Assembly: GCA_015478645.1 (NCBI GenBank)
Contig: JADMIL010000001.1
Coordinates: forward strand, 124,001 to 188,000
Source: Candidatus Binataceae bacterium
Lineage (GTDB): Bacteria > Desulfobacterota > Binatia > Binatales > Binataceae
DNA: 64,000 nt
Reading direction: 5' to 3'
The position numbers and the translations under genes are program-made. The notes beneath the pieces were generated by a model that had not been told where the DNA came from, ran no database searches, and saw nothing but the letters and a program-made list of their open reading frames with translations. Shown piece by piece: positions 19,090-28,121 of the stretch. Every line of letters begins with the position of its first letter. The first letter of the stretch is position 1.

Positions 19090-19178
19090 TTGCATTCGCT
19101 CCAAGTGGAAGAGGGATTACTCCGCGATCGAATGCTCCTTTACTCGAACTTTGAGATGATCGGCGAGGAGGAACAATC

Positions 19179-20354
<1,176 letters not shown>

Positions 20355-20505
20355 TCGCTGGACGTGGAGGATGGCGCTTGGGTGCGAGTCTCGCGTTGGA
20401 TGGAGACCGATGAGTCGTGAACGATGAGACAAATTCTGTGTCTCTGGGAAGTATCGTTGCATAGGTCGAACGGACTGCCGAAAATCGTGCGCATGGAACT
20501 GATTA

Positions 20506-20592
20506 CGGTGATGAGGTTCCACCGAAACCGCTCCAGGCTTGTGTGATCTGGTGAACCCTACTGCTGTTGATCATGCGTAGGGAGCTTTTTTT
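20506..20592 (+). ncRNA. Fluoride riboswitch 2 (divergent), with terminator
   Basis: P1 CGGTG/CACCG encloses ATGAGGTTC (20506-20524), then AAACCG. GAACC at 20552-20556 can pair with GGTTC of the loop. The usual TGAT reads TGGT here and P3 is poor, so this is the least canonical copy. A hairpin CCCTAC/GTAGGG followed by TTTTTTT (20586-20592) is a clear terminator. It precedes the DUF190-CBS and crcB genes, the most classical fluoride targets, so I accept it. Confidence 0.75.
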
Positions 20593-20719
20593 GGGAGGTC
20601 TCTGCCGAAAGGTAAAGGGTCCTTTTGTGATCGTGAACATCGCCCATCTGATACGCTTTCGGAAGCGCGGTCCGCAGGGGCGCGCCAGCGCTTTCGCAAT
20701 GCCAGGAGGGCAGTGATCA

Positions 20720-22000
20720 ATGTTCACCGGAAGGGCTAAACAGATCACGATCTTTATCGGCGAAACGGATCAATACCATCACCAGGCGCTGTATATGGCG
20801 ATTATCGAGATGCTCCGGCGCGAGGGCTGCAGCGGCGCGACTGCGACTCGCGGCGTGGCGGGCTTTGGGGCCTCATCGTTGATTCACACCGCGATGATTC
20901 TTCGACTGTCCTTCGATCAGCCACTCGTGATCACAGTCGTGGACCGCCCCGAGCGGATCGATCGCGTCCTCGCTCCTCTGCGGGAAATGGCTCCGAACGC
21001 CCTGATCACGGTTCAGGAAGTGGAAGTCGTCCAATCGGGTGCTCCCTTCAAAGAGGGACTGCCCGATTTGAAAGTTTCCGAAGTGATGCGTCGTGAAGTC
21101 GCCACGGTGCATCCCGACAGCGCAATTACCCAAGTTGTCGAATTGTTGCTGGATAAGGACTTCACGGCGGTGCCGGTGATCGACGATGAGGGCAGGGTTG
21201 TCGGGATGGTGAGCGACAACGACCTGCTGACGCGCGGCGGGATGAACGTCACGATCAGTCTGAAAAAGGCGACCGATTTGGATTATGTGCGCGAGCTTCA
21301 CGAGTCTCTTGAGAACGCGAACCGCAAAGTGTCGGAAGTGATGACGCGCGAGGTGGTGACGACTACTCCCGACGCCATTCTCGGACGAGCGGCCAGACTG
21401 ATGGTCGAAAAACATCTCAAGCGGCTACCGGTCGTGAACAGCGATGGAAGGCTGGTGGGCATCCTGGGCCGCCTGGATGTTTTGAACACGATTGCGGCGG
21501 TCCATCTGCCGGAGTGGCATCCCGAGGCGCATGCCAACGGCGCACAGTCTACGGTGGCCGGCGTGATGACCCGCGAAGTTCCCACCGTCCACGAAACTGC
21601 GACAGTTGAAGAAATTTTCGATCTGCTCGTTTCATCGTCGCACAAGCGGGTAGTCGTGGTGGACGACAAAAGGCATGTTGTTGGAATTGTCGCCGACTCT
21701 GATTTGATTTCGAAGGTGAGCCGTGAGAGCTGGCCGGGGATAATGGAAATCCTCATCTCCAAGGTTCCAATCGGCCGAGTCAGCGCAGAAGCGCGCAAGC
21801 ACATCCAGAAGTTGCGTGCCCGCTCCGCAAAGGAACTGATGACGCGCAACGTCGTCACGGTTCGCGAGAAGATGCCCGTGGCGAGCGCCTTGGCGTTGTC
21901 TGCGGAAAAGCGGGTTAAGCGGCTGCCGGTGGTGGACGCTGAAGGCGAGCTGGTAGGAATCGTCGGACGCACGGAAATGATGCGCGCACTGCTGGCCTAA
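20720..22000 (+). CDS. DUF190 domain protein with four CBS domains
   Basis: A 426-residue cytoplasmic protein. Residues 1-105 form a DUF190 domain (YHHQALYMAIIEMLRREG, then GFGASS). Four CBS motifs follow, each opening with VSEVMRREV, VSEVMTREV, VAGVMTREV or AKELMTRNV. CBS domains bind adenosine nucleotides. DUF190 genes commonly sit beside crcB, as here: the crcB start is 25 bases downstream. Probably a nucleotide-sensing partner of fluoride export; direct interaction with CrcB is inference. In frame and full length. Confidence 0.88.
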   Translation: MFTGRAKQITIFIGETDQYHHQALYMAIIEMLRREGCSGATATRGVAGFGASSLIHTAMILRLSFDQPLVITVVDRPERIDRVLAPLREMAPNALITVQEVEVVQSGAPFKEGLPDLKVSEVMRREVATVHPDSAITQVVELLLDKDFTAVPVIDDEGRVVGMVSDNDLLTRGGMNVTISLKKATDLDYVRELHESLENANRKVSEVMTREVVTTTPDAILGRAARLMVEKHLKRLPVVNSDGRLVGILGRLDVLNTIAAVHLPEWHPEAHANGAQSTVAGVMTREVPTVHETATVEEIFDLLVSSSHKRVVVVDDKRHVVGIVADSDLISKVSRESWPGIMEILISKVPIGRVSAEARKHIQKLRARSAKELMTRNVVTVREKMPVASALALSAEKRVKRLPVVDAEGELVGIVGRTEMMRALLA

Positions 22001-22025
22001 ACCGCGACATGGAGGAACTTGGAGA

Positions 22026-22400
22026 GTGCTGGGAGTTTTGTTTGTCGCGATTGGCGGGGCCATCGGGTCGGCGACTCGTTATCTGGTGGGCGGATGGTTT
22101 GCATCCCGGTTTGGCCCGTCGTTTCCGTACGGAACCTTCGTGATCAATGTGACAGGGAGCTTCATTATTGGACTTTTCCTCGCATTTGCTCAGGAGCGGG
22201 TTTCGCTCAGCCCTTATTGGCGACTGTTCTTTGCGGTGGGCGTTGTCGGAGGCTATACTACCTTTTCGACCTTCGAGTATGAGTCGGTTCGATTGCTTCA
22301 GGATGGGGAGATGCTGCTGGGGTCAGTTTATCTGGTAGGGAGCGTTGCGATGGGCGCTATCGGCGCCGTGGCCGGAATCACGCTTGGCAGTTGGATTTGA
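22026..22400 (+). CDS. crcB: Fluoride channel/exporter CrcB (Fluc)
   Basis: A 124-residue membrane protein with four helices. Signature elements are seen: GGAIGSATRY near residue 10, GTFVINVTGSFIIG in helix 2, and GGYTTFSTFEYE near residue 80, the phenylalanine-rich fluoride pathway. The start is GTG 22026 with GGAG just upstream. CrcB forms a dual-topology dimer in the inner membrane that lets fluoride leave the cell down its gradient. Second gene of the riboswitch 2 unit. It anchors the identity of the whole island as fluoride-responsive. Confidence 0.95.
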   Translation: MLGVLFVAIGGAIGSATRYLVGGWFASRFGPSFPYGTFVINVTGSFIIGLFLAFAQERVSLSPYWRLFFAVGVVGGYTTFSTFEYESVRLLQDGEMLLGSVYLVGSVAMGAIGAVAGITLGSWI

Positions 22401-22420
22401 TTTCGCCGCCCAGATTCCAA

Positions 22421-22448
22421 TTGACAGTCGGACAGCGCCTGCTACACT
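22421..22448 (+). promoter_or_regulatory. Promoter for riboswitch 3
   Basis: TTGACA (22421-22426), spacer 16, TACACT (22443-22448). The -35 is a perfect consensus match and the aptamer starts 16 bases after the -10, so the hyf-like operon has its own start separate from crcB. Confidence 0.65.
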
Positions 22449-22463
22449 TCTATGGACAGCGTT

Positions 22464-22551
22464 GGTGATGGGGTTCACCGCCACAACCGCCCTTTCCTGA
22501 GCAGGGCTGATAACCCCTACCGAGGTGTACGCCGGTAGGGGTTGATTTGTT
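22464..22551 (+). ncRNA. Fluoride riboswitch 3, with terminator hairpin
   Basis: GGTG/CACC P1 around ATGGGGTT (22464-22479), AACCG linker, P3 with CCCT/AGGG, then TGATAACCCCTACC. AACCCC pairs perfectly with GGGGTT. The AACCCCTACC arm also pairs with GGTAGGGGTT (22534-22543); the T-rich tail GATTTGTT is weaker than in other copies. Leads the hyf-like operon. Confidence 0.93.
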
Positions 22552-22650
22552 CAGGTTCCCTACTTGGTCATTCGAAATCTCTCCCGATCAGCACTTTCCA
22601 CGCGCTGAAGGGGAGAGATATAACGCCGCATGGAGTGAGCGTAGCGGAGG

Positions 22651-23601
22651 ATGGCGCGTTCGGTCGGGTTCAACCTGCTTCAAGTGCTGTTCGTTGTCGC
22701 GCTGGCTCCGCTGGCGTCGGGCGTGTTGTCGCGCCTGAAGGAGATCGTTCAATCGCGGCGCGGTCCCAGCATTTTTCAGCCCTATCGCGACCTTCGAAAG
22801 CTGTTCAACAAAGACGAAGTCGTTTCGGAACACGCTTCGTGGATCTTCCGGTTTACGCCGTATGTCGTGTTTGTCGCGCCGATCTTCGTGACCACGTTGA
22901 TTCCGGTGCTTACGAACTATCCGCTCTTTTTCGCCTTCATGGGCGATATGCTGGGCGGTGGGTTTGTGCTCGCGCTGGGTGGGTTTTTCGCGACGCTCGC
23001 CGCCGTGGATACCGCTAATCCTTACGGTGCGATGGGCGCGAGCCGGACACGGATGGTCGGCTTCCTTGCAGAACCGGTCTTCATGATCGTTTTCTTTACG
23101 GTTTCGTTCGTGGCTGGTTCTACAATCCCCTACATCGTGCAGCAGCATTGGGTGACGCCGCTCACAAACTTTTTCGCGCCATCGCACGTGCTGCTGGTGA
23201 TTGCGTTTATCATGCTCATCCTCGCCGAGGCGGGCCGCATTCCGGTGGACAATCCGGCGGGCCATTTCGAACTCGCCATGATCGACGAATCGAAAAGCCT
23301 CGAGTATTCGGGTCCCGGCATGGCGCTGATGAAATGGGGCGGTCAGATGAAGCTGCTCGTGCTGATATGTATTCTGCTCAACGTGTTGGTTACACCGTGG
23401 GGACTTGCCGGCGGCCGGAGCACCGCCGAAGTCCTGCTGGCGGCGCCGCTGGTGCTGTTCAAGGTGGGGATTTTTCTACTCGTGCTGGTGGTGATTGAAT
23501 CCTCGTTCGCTAAATTGCGGCTCTTTCGGGTCAGTGAGTTTCTGGGCGCTGCTTTCGTAACCTCGGTCGTCGCAATGATCACCGGGCTATTGAGCTTTTA
23601 G
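22651..23601 (+). CDS. hyfC: Hydrogenase-4/Ehr complex membrane subunit HyfC (NuoH-like)
   Basis: A 316-residue NuoH/HycD-family protein with about eight helices. Conserved quinone-loop-like segments are visible: RRGPSIFQPYRDLRKLFNKD near residue 37, and AEAGRIPVDNPAGHFEL with MIDESKSLEYSGPGMA near 190-225. It links the soluble arm to the membrane arm. GGAGG precedes the ATG. First gene of the riboswitch 3 operon. Descriptions of the fluoride motif list formate-hydrogenlyase-type genes as targets, and this operon fits. Confidence 0.88.
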   Translation: MARSVGFNLLQVLFVVALAPLASGVLSRLKEIVQSRRGPSIFQPYRDLRKLFNKDEVVSEHASWIFRFTPYVVFVAPIFVTTLIPVLTNYPLFFAFMGDMLGGGFVLALGGFFATLAAVDTANPYGAMGASRTRMVGFLAEPVFMIVFFTVSFVAGSTIPYIVQQHWVTPLTNFFAPSHVLLVIAFIMLILAEAGRIPVDNPAGHFELAMIDESKSLEYSGPGMALMKWGGQMKLLVLICILLNVLVTPWGLAGGRSTAEVLLAAPLVLFKVGIFLLVLVVIESSFAKLRLFRVSEFLGAAFVTSVVAMITGLLSF

Positions 23602-23613
23602 CCGGAGAATCAA

Positions 23614-24294
23614 GTGGCGAACTCAAACGCACTGTTGACCTCGCTGAACGGGTTGGCCGCGGGTCTGTTCCTTATGAGTTCATTCGGGCTGGCGGCAACC
23701 CGCCAGATGCAGGGGTGCCTGCGATTCTACATTACCCAGTCGATATGCCTGGTTGTGTCCGCACTATTACTCGGACTTGGTTTGCATGCTCCGGACTTGC
23801 TGGCGGTGGCCGTGCTCGACGCGGTCGTAAAGCCTATCGTGATCCCTGTGTTGCTTCGACGCACGGTACCCGAGGCGGTTTTTCGAAGACGCGAGATCGC
23901 TCAGGTGCTGAATATTCCCAGTTCGCTTCTGATCGCGCTTGCGCTGACTCTGTTGGCGTATTTCCTGAGCGGATATCTCCCGCCCGCCACGGGGAGCCTG
24001 GCAAGCATCAATCTCCCGGTTGGCCTTGCCGGGCTATTCATCGGCGTTTACACGCTCACGGTCCGGCGGGAGGCGGTGCCTCAACTGATTGGAATCTTTG
24101 GCATCGAGAACGGCGCTCTTCTTTGCGGCTTCGCGATTGCGTCTGGCCTGCCGCTGGTCATCGAGATGGCCTTCCCGTTCGACATGCTGATCATCGCGCT
24201 GGTGATCGGAATTCTGACGCGGATGACGCACGAACGCGTTGGAACGACTGAAGTCGGCGGCTTCACCAGTCTTCGGGAAGGTATCGGCAAGTGA
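23614..24294 (+). CDS. hyfE: Hydrogenase-4/Ehr complex subunit HyfE
   Basis: A 226-residue membrane protein with about seven helices, starting at GTG 23614 with GGAG 6 bases upstream. The C-terminal part VIEMAFPFDMLIIALVIG and IGIFGIENGALLCGFA match the HyfE/MrpC-NuoK-like pattern. It overlaps the next gene by four bases (GTGA). It probably forms part of the antiporter-like membrane arm. Confidence 0.83.
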   Translation: MANSNALLTSLNGLAAGLFLMSSFGLAATRQMQGCLRFYITQSICLVVSALLLGLGLHAPDLLAVAVLDAVVKPIVIPVLLRRTVPEAVFRRREIAQVLNIPSSLLIALALTLLAYFLSGYLPPATGSLASINLPVGLAGLFIGVYTLTVRREAVPQLIGIFGIENGALLCGFAIASGLPLVIEMAFPFDMLIIALVIGILTRMTHERVGTTEVGGFTSLREGIGK

Positions 24295-25739
24295 TCCTCT
24301 TATTTATACTCGGCCTTCCGCTAATGGCCGCGTTGATTTCAGCGCTCCCGCTCGGTCGCCGTGTTGCGCCCGCTGTAACCGTTGCTACGTGTGTCGCCGT
24401 ACTGGTGCTAACGGTCGCGGCGGCGCTGCGAGTCGTGGCGGGAGAATCGGTGGTTACAATACGGAACTGGATCGCGATTGACGGACTGAGTGCGTTGATA
24501 TTGCTGCTGGTGGCGACGGTGGGGAGCACAGCGGCTCTTTTTTCCTGGGGCTACATTGCTCGGGAGAAGAGTTCCCGTCATCTGCGCCGCTATTACGCGA
24601 ATTACAACCTGTTTGTCTTCGCGATGCTCTCGGTGCCGATGCTGGACGAACCGAACCTGGTGTGGACCGGAGTGGAACTGACCACGATACTTTCTGTTTA
24701 TTTGGTCGCATTTGAAAATACCGGCGAAGCCCTGGAGGCGGCGTGGAAGTATTCAGTGCTCACGATCATGGGGGGAGCGATCGCTCTGCTTGGATTCCTC
24801 GCACTATACGCTGCGACGCGGGGCCGGTATGCGGAAGGGGCTTATACCTGGCGCACACTAATCGTGCTGGCGCCCGGCGTTTCGCCGCGCGTGCTCGAGA
24901 CCGCGTTCGTTCTGATTCTCGTTGGGTTCGGGGCCAAGGCGGGGTTGGTTCCGTTGCATACGTGGCTGCCCGACGCGCATAGCCAGGCGCCGAGCCCGAT
25001 ATGCGCCCTGCTTTCCGGTATCAAGACAACCGTCATCCTGTACGTGATATTGCGCCTCATCCCAGTATTGAACTCGTCTGGAAAGATAGATGTCGACGAG
25101 TGGGCGATGGTCGTAGGATTGTTCTCGGTGGGTATCGCCGCGTTTCTGATTATTCAGGTGACTGACTATAAACGCCTGTTCGCATTCTCCACGGTCGAGC
25201 ATATGGGAATCATCCTGACCGCGGCGGGGATTGGCGGCGCCGCGGGTCATTACGGCGCCGTATATCAAATTCTCAATCACACGCTGACCAAGTCGTTTTG
25301 TTTTTTTGCGGCCGGGGCAACATTGCTCGCGGTGGACACGCGACAAATCGCGGACGTCCGGGGGCTGATACGAACCTCACCGCCGGCGGGCGTGGCCCTC
25401 CTGTTTGGGGGAATCGCGATCGCCGGCGCTCCGCCGCTCGCGGTCTTTCTGAGCGAATTTTCGATCCTGCGCTCAGGAATCGCGAAGCAACACTACGTTG
25501 CAACCGCTTTGCTCGCTGGATTCGTTATAGTCGCTTTTTTCGGCATTCTCTATCACCTTAACCGGATGGTCTTCGGGCAGCCAGACCCGGCAATCGAAAG
25601 CGCCGCTCCGATAAGACTGCCGGTGAGTTGCGTACTGACCCTCATTCTGGCCGCGGCACCCATCATCATACTCGGGGTCTATATGCCAGAGCCGCTCCAC
25701 AAGCTCCTTCTAATGGCTGCGGACGGTCTGACGAGGTGA
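24291..25739 (+). CDS. hyfF: Hydrogenase-4/Ehr complex subunit HyfF (antiporter-like)
   Basis: A 482-residue NuoL/M-Mrp-type protein. The antiporter core is visible: GFGAKAGLVPLHTWLPDAHSQ near 205-225, with the pumping lysine and histidine, and DYKRLFAFSTVEHMG near 285. Start is GTG overlapping the HyfE stop. It is predicted to translocate protons or sodium in the inner membrane. Confidence 0.88.
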   Translation: MILLFILGLPLMAALISALPLGRRVAPAVTVATCVAVLVLTVAAALRVVAGESVVTIRNWIAIDGLSALILLLVATVGSTAALFSWGYIAREKSSRHLRRYYANYNLFVFAMLSVPMLDEPNLVWTGVELTTILSVYLVAFENTGEALEAAWKYSVLTIMGGAIALLGFLALYAATRGRYAEGAYTWRTLIVLAPGVSPRVLETAFVLILVGFGAKAGLVPLHTWLPDAHSQAPSPICALLSGIKTTVILYVILRLIPVLNSSGKIDVDEWAMVVGLFSVGIAAFLIIQVTDYKRLFAFSTVEHMGIILTAAGIGGAAGHYGAVYQILNHTLTKSFCFFAAGATLLAVDTRQIADVRGLIRTSPPAGVALLFGGIAIAGAPPLAVFLSEFSILRSGIAKQHYVATALLAGFVIVAFFGILYHLNRMVFGQPDPAIESAAPIRLPVSCVLTLILAAAPIIILGVYMPEPLHKLLLMAADGLTR

Positions 25740-25742
25740 GCG

Positions 25743-27332
25743 ATGCCAGCCGAACGGAAGCAAGTGCTCGATGAGGTTGCGGCTCGTTGGAACGGCAGAG
25801 TTCAATTGAGCCCGGAAGACGGTTCGGAATCGGCTTATCGGCTGGAGTGTGAACCTGCGGAGCTATCGGAGGTTTGCAATTGGTTGTTCTCCGATCTGCA
25901 TTACAGTTTCGGCGGTCTGGTAGTCGAGCAACTAACGCGGTGGGAACTGCGGTACGTATTCTATGGCGGGCCGGGAGCGGGCTGGTTGCATGTGCTGACT
26001 CATCTAGCTCCGTCGGATTATCGGGTGCCCAGCGTCAGCAGGCTCGTGCATGCGGCTGACTGGCACGAACGCGAGGTCGAGGACCTGTTCGGGCTGGTCT
26101 TCGAGGGGCATCCGCGCCTCGGCGATTTCGTACTTCACGACGACGCCTGGCATGAGGGCGTCGCTCCGATGCGTAAGAGCTTCGATGGGCGCCAACCGGT
26201 GACGCATCGTGCGCCCGACCAGAACTGGAAGCCGCGCCAGATCGTCGAGGAGGCGGGAGCGTTCTTGATGCCGATCGGACCCATCTATGCCACCGCAACC
26301 GGGCCGGTGCACTTTCAGCTTGAAACCGTGGGCGAAGATGTAATCCGCGTGCAGCCGCGCCTCTTCTATGCATACCGCGGGCTGGAAAAGATCGCCGAGG
26401 GGCGCCGGGCTGAGGACGTTCTACTGATAGCGGAGCGTATCAGCGCAACATCAGCATTCGCTCATTCACTCGCGGTCTGTCAGGCCGTGGAGCGTATCTG
26501 CCACATGGAGGTGCCTCCGAGAGCGCGCGCGCTAAGAATATTCGTTGCGGAGTTCGAACGCCTTCGGCATCACGTCGCGGCGATCGAGGGAATCTGTGAA
26601 TCGACCGGCCTTGCGGTTGCAGCCGCCCAGGCCTCGATTCTCGAAGAGGACCTGCTGCGACTTTCCTGTGTGCTGACGGGGCATCGTTATCTCTTCGGCC
26701 TCGGAACCTTCGGTGGCTTGACGATCAACCTTGACGATTCGGCCTGCAACCGAGCCGCAGCACAGGTGCGAGAAGTGGCCGAAAAGCTCTCGCGCCTTGA
26801 GCGGATGTTGAGCATATCCAGCAGTTTTCTAGACCGACTGGAGGAGGTCGGCCACGTTTCCGCAGGCGAGGCCGGCGACTTCGGGCTGGTCGGACCGATC
26901 GCCCGCGCCTCAGGTGTCTCGCGGGATATGAGGAAGGCCCAGCCATATTCCGGCTATGACCAGATCGAGTTTGAGGTTCCCCACGAATCGGAAGGAGACG
27001 GATACGCACGGTTGCGTATGTTCTTTCGAGAGGCGGCGCAATCAGTGCGGATCATCTCGACGGTTGGCCAAGCGGTTCCTGGGGGGCAGGTTCGCGCGCC
27101 GGAAGTCAGCTTCAGGCCGGGTGCCGCGCTGGGCTGGGTCGAAGCACCGCGCGGGGCCGCGTTGCATTGGATTCGCCTCGGCGAGGACGGCGTGGTGGAT
27201 CGCTACCGAATCATCACGCCGTCATTCGCGAACTGGCATGGCTTCAGGCTCGCGGCCGAAAACTTTGCGTTTCAGGATTTTCCGATAATCCTCGCGACGT
27301 TCGCGCTCTCAGTTCACGAGAACGATCGCTAG
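25743..27332 (+). CDS. hyfG: HyfG-like large subunit without [NiFe] cysteines (Ehr type)
   Basis: A 529-residue fusion: residues 1-160 are NuoC-like (WHEREVEDLFGLVFEGHPRL is diagnostic), residues 170-529 NuoD/HycE-like (ETVGEDVIRVQPRLFYAYRG, HSLAVCQAVERI). In true [NiFe] hydrogenases the first metal motif is R-x-C-G-x-C; here it reads RISATS at 232-237. The C-terminal D-P-C-x-x-C motif is replaced by ALSVHENDR. All four nickel-iron ligands are therefore missing and the protein cannot carry a hydrogenase centre. This is the hallmark of energy-converting-hydrogenase-related (Ehr) complexes. Its electron donor and acceptor are unknown. Confidence 0.88.
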   Translation: MPAERKQVLDEVAARWNGRVQLSPEDGSESAYRLECEPAELSEVCNWLFSDLHYSFGGLVVEQLTRWELRYVFYGGPGAGWLHVLTHLAPSDYRVPSVSRLVHAADWHEREVEDLFGLVFEGHPRLGDFVLHDDAWHEGVAPMRKSFDGRQPVTHRAPDQNWKPRQIVEEAGAFLMPIGPIYATATGPVHFQLETVGEDVIRVQPRLFYAYRGLEKIAEGRRAEDVLLIAERISATSAFAHSLAVCQAVERICHMEVPPRARALRIFVAEFERLRHHVAAIEGICESTGLAVAAAQASILEEDLLRLSCVLTGHRYLFGLGTFGGLTINLDDSACNRAAAQVREVAEKLSRLERMLSISSSFLDRLEEVGHVSAGEAGDFGLVGPIARASGVSRDMRKAQPYSGYDQIEFEVPHESEGDGYARLRMFFREAAQSVRIISTVGQAVPGGQVRAPEVSFRPGAALGWVEAPRGAALHWIRLGEDGVVDRYRIITPSFANWHGFRLAAENFAFQDFPIILATFALSVHENDR

Positions 27333-27350
27333 TAGGTACGGCTAACCATC

Positions 27351-28121
27351 ATGAGCCAATGGGTAATCAAGGGTCTCAGAACCGGCGTTAAGAGCACCCG
27401 CTACCCGCGCGCCGAGGAAACTGCGGCTGGAATTTCGCCGGGCCTGCCGACTGCCGCGACACTCCCCTTGGAAGTGGCCCAGTCACTCGTGGCGCGTTGT
27501 CCGGCCGACGCTCTTGAACTGGCTCCGGCCGGCGTGGACGTGAACCTGCGCCGATGTATTCACTGCTTCCGCTGCGTGCGTGGCACGAACAGTCCGCTCG
27601 GATGGGAACACAGCTACGAATGGGCCACCGCAGTTTCGGGTGGCAATGATCAAAAGCGGCAGTTCGGTCCGGCGTTCGATCGATCGGTTCACATCCTCGT
27701 GGTCGATACAGGCGACTGCGGGGCGTGCCTGAACGAGGTCCGACAGCTCAACAATCCCTACTACAACATGCATCGCCTCGGCTTCTTTCTCACTCCAACG
27801 CCACGTCATGCCGATGTGTTGCTGGTAGTCGGAGCGCTGACCGACCACATGCGAGTGCCGCTGCGCAAGGCCTACGACGCGATGCCCAGCCCGAAACGGG
27901 TCGTAGCCGTTGGGGCCTGCGCGCTATCGGGAGGAATCTTTGGCCGCAGCTTTATGTGCGCAGGCGGAGTGGCCGAGCTGCTCCCGGTCGATGTCGAGGT
28001 GCCGGGCGATCCGCCACCGCCACTCGCGATTCTGCACGGACTGTTGGTTGCGGTTGGCCGGAAACCCCCGGCCCGTTTGCATCGCGCAGTGAGCGACTCG
28101 GTGGGGAACGCGTCGGGATGA
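27351..28121 (+). CDS. hyfI: HyfI-like small subunit with fused ferredoxin domain, one proximal-cluster ligand replaced
   Basis: A 256-residue protein. N-terminal ferredoxin-like part: C50-P, then C69, C72, C75 (CIHCFRC), enough for one [4Fe-4S] cluster. The NuoB/HyfI part has C123 and C126 (GDCGAC) and C190 (VGACALSGG). The fourth ligand, normally in V-P-G-C-P-P, is D220 (VPGDPP). An extra C203 (SFMCAGG) is nearby. So the proximal cluster has either an aspartate ligand or a rearranged set. Start ATG 27351; the stop overlaps the next ATG. The fusion explains the absence of separate HyfA/HyfH ferredoxins. Confidence 0.85.
   Translation: MSQWVIKGLRTGVKSTRYPRAEETAAGISPGLPTAATLPLEVAQSLVARCPADALELAPAGVDVNLRRCIHCFRCVRGTNSPLGWEHSYEWATAVSGGNDQKRQFGPAFDRSVHILVVDTGDCGACLNEVRQLNNPYYNMHRLGFFLTPTPRHADVLLVVGALTDHMRVPLRKAYDAMPSPKRVVAVGACALSGGIFGRSFMCAGGVAELLPVDVEVPGDPPPPLAILHGLLVAVGRKPPARLHRAVSDSVGNASG

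Noticed and set aside
27725-28117. N-terminal extension of HyfB
   Set aside because: It overlaps hyfI entirely; the ATG at 28118 in the ATGA overlap gives the family-like N-terminus.
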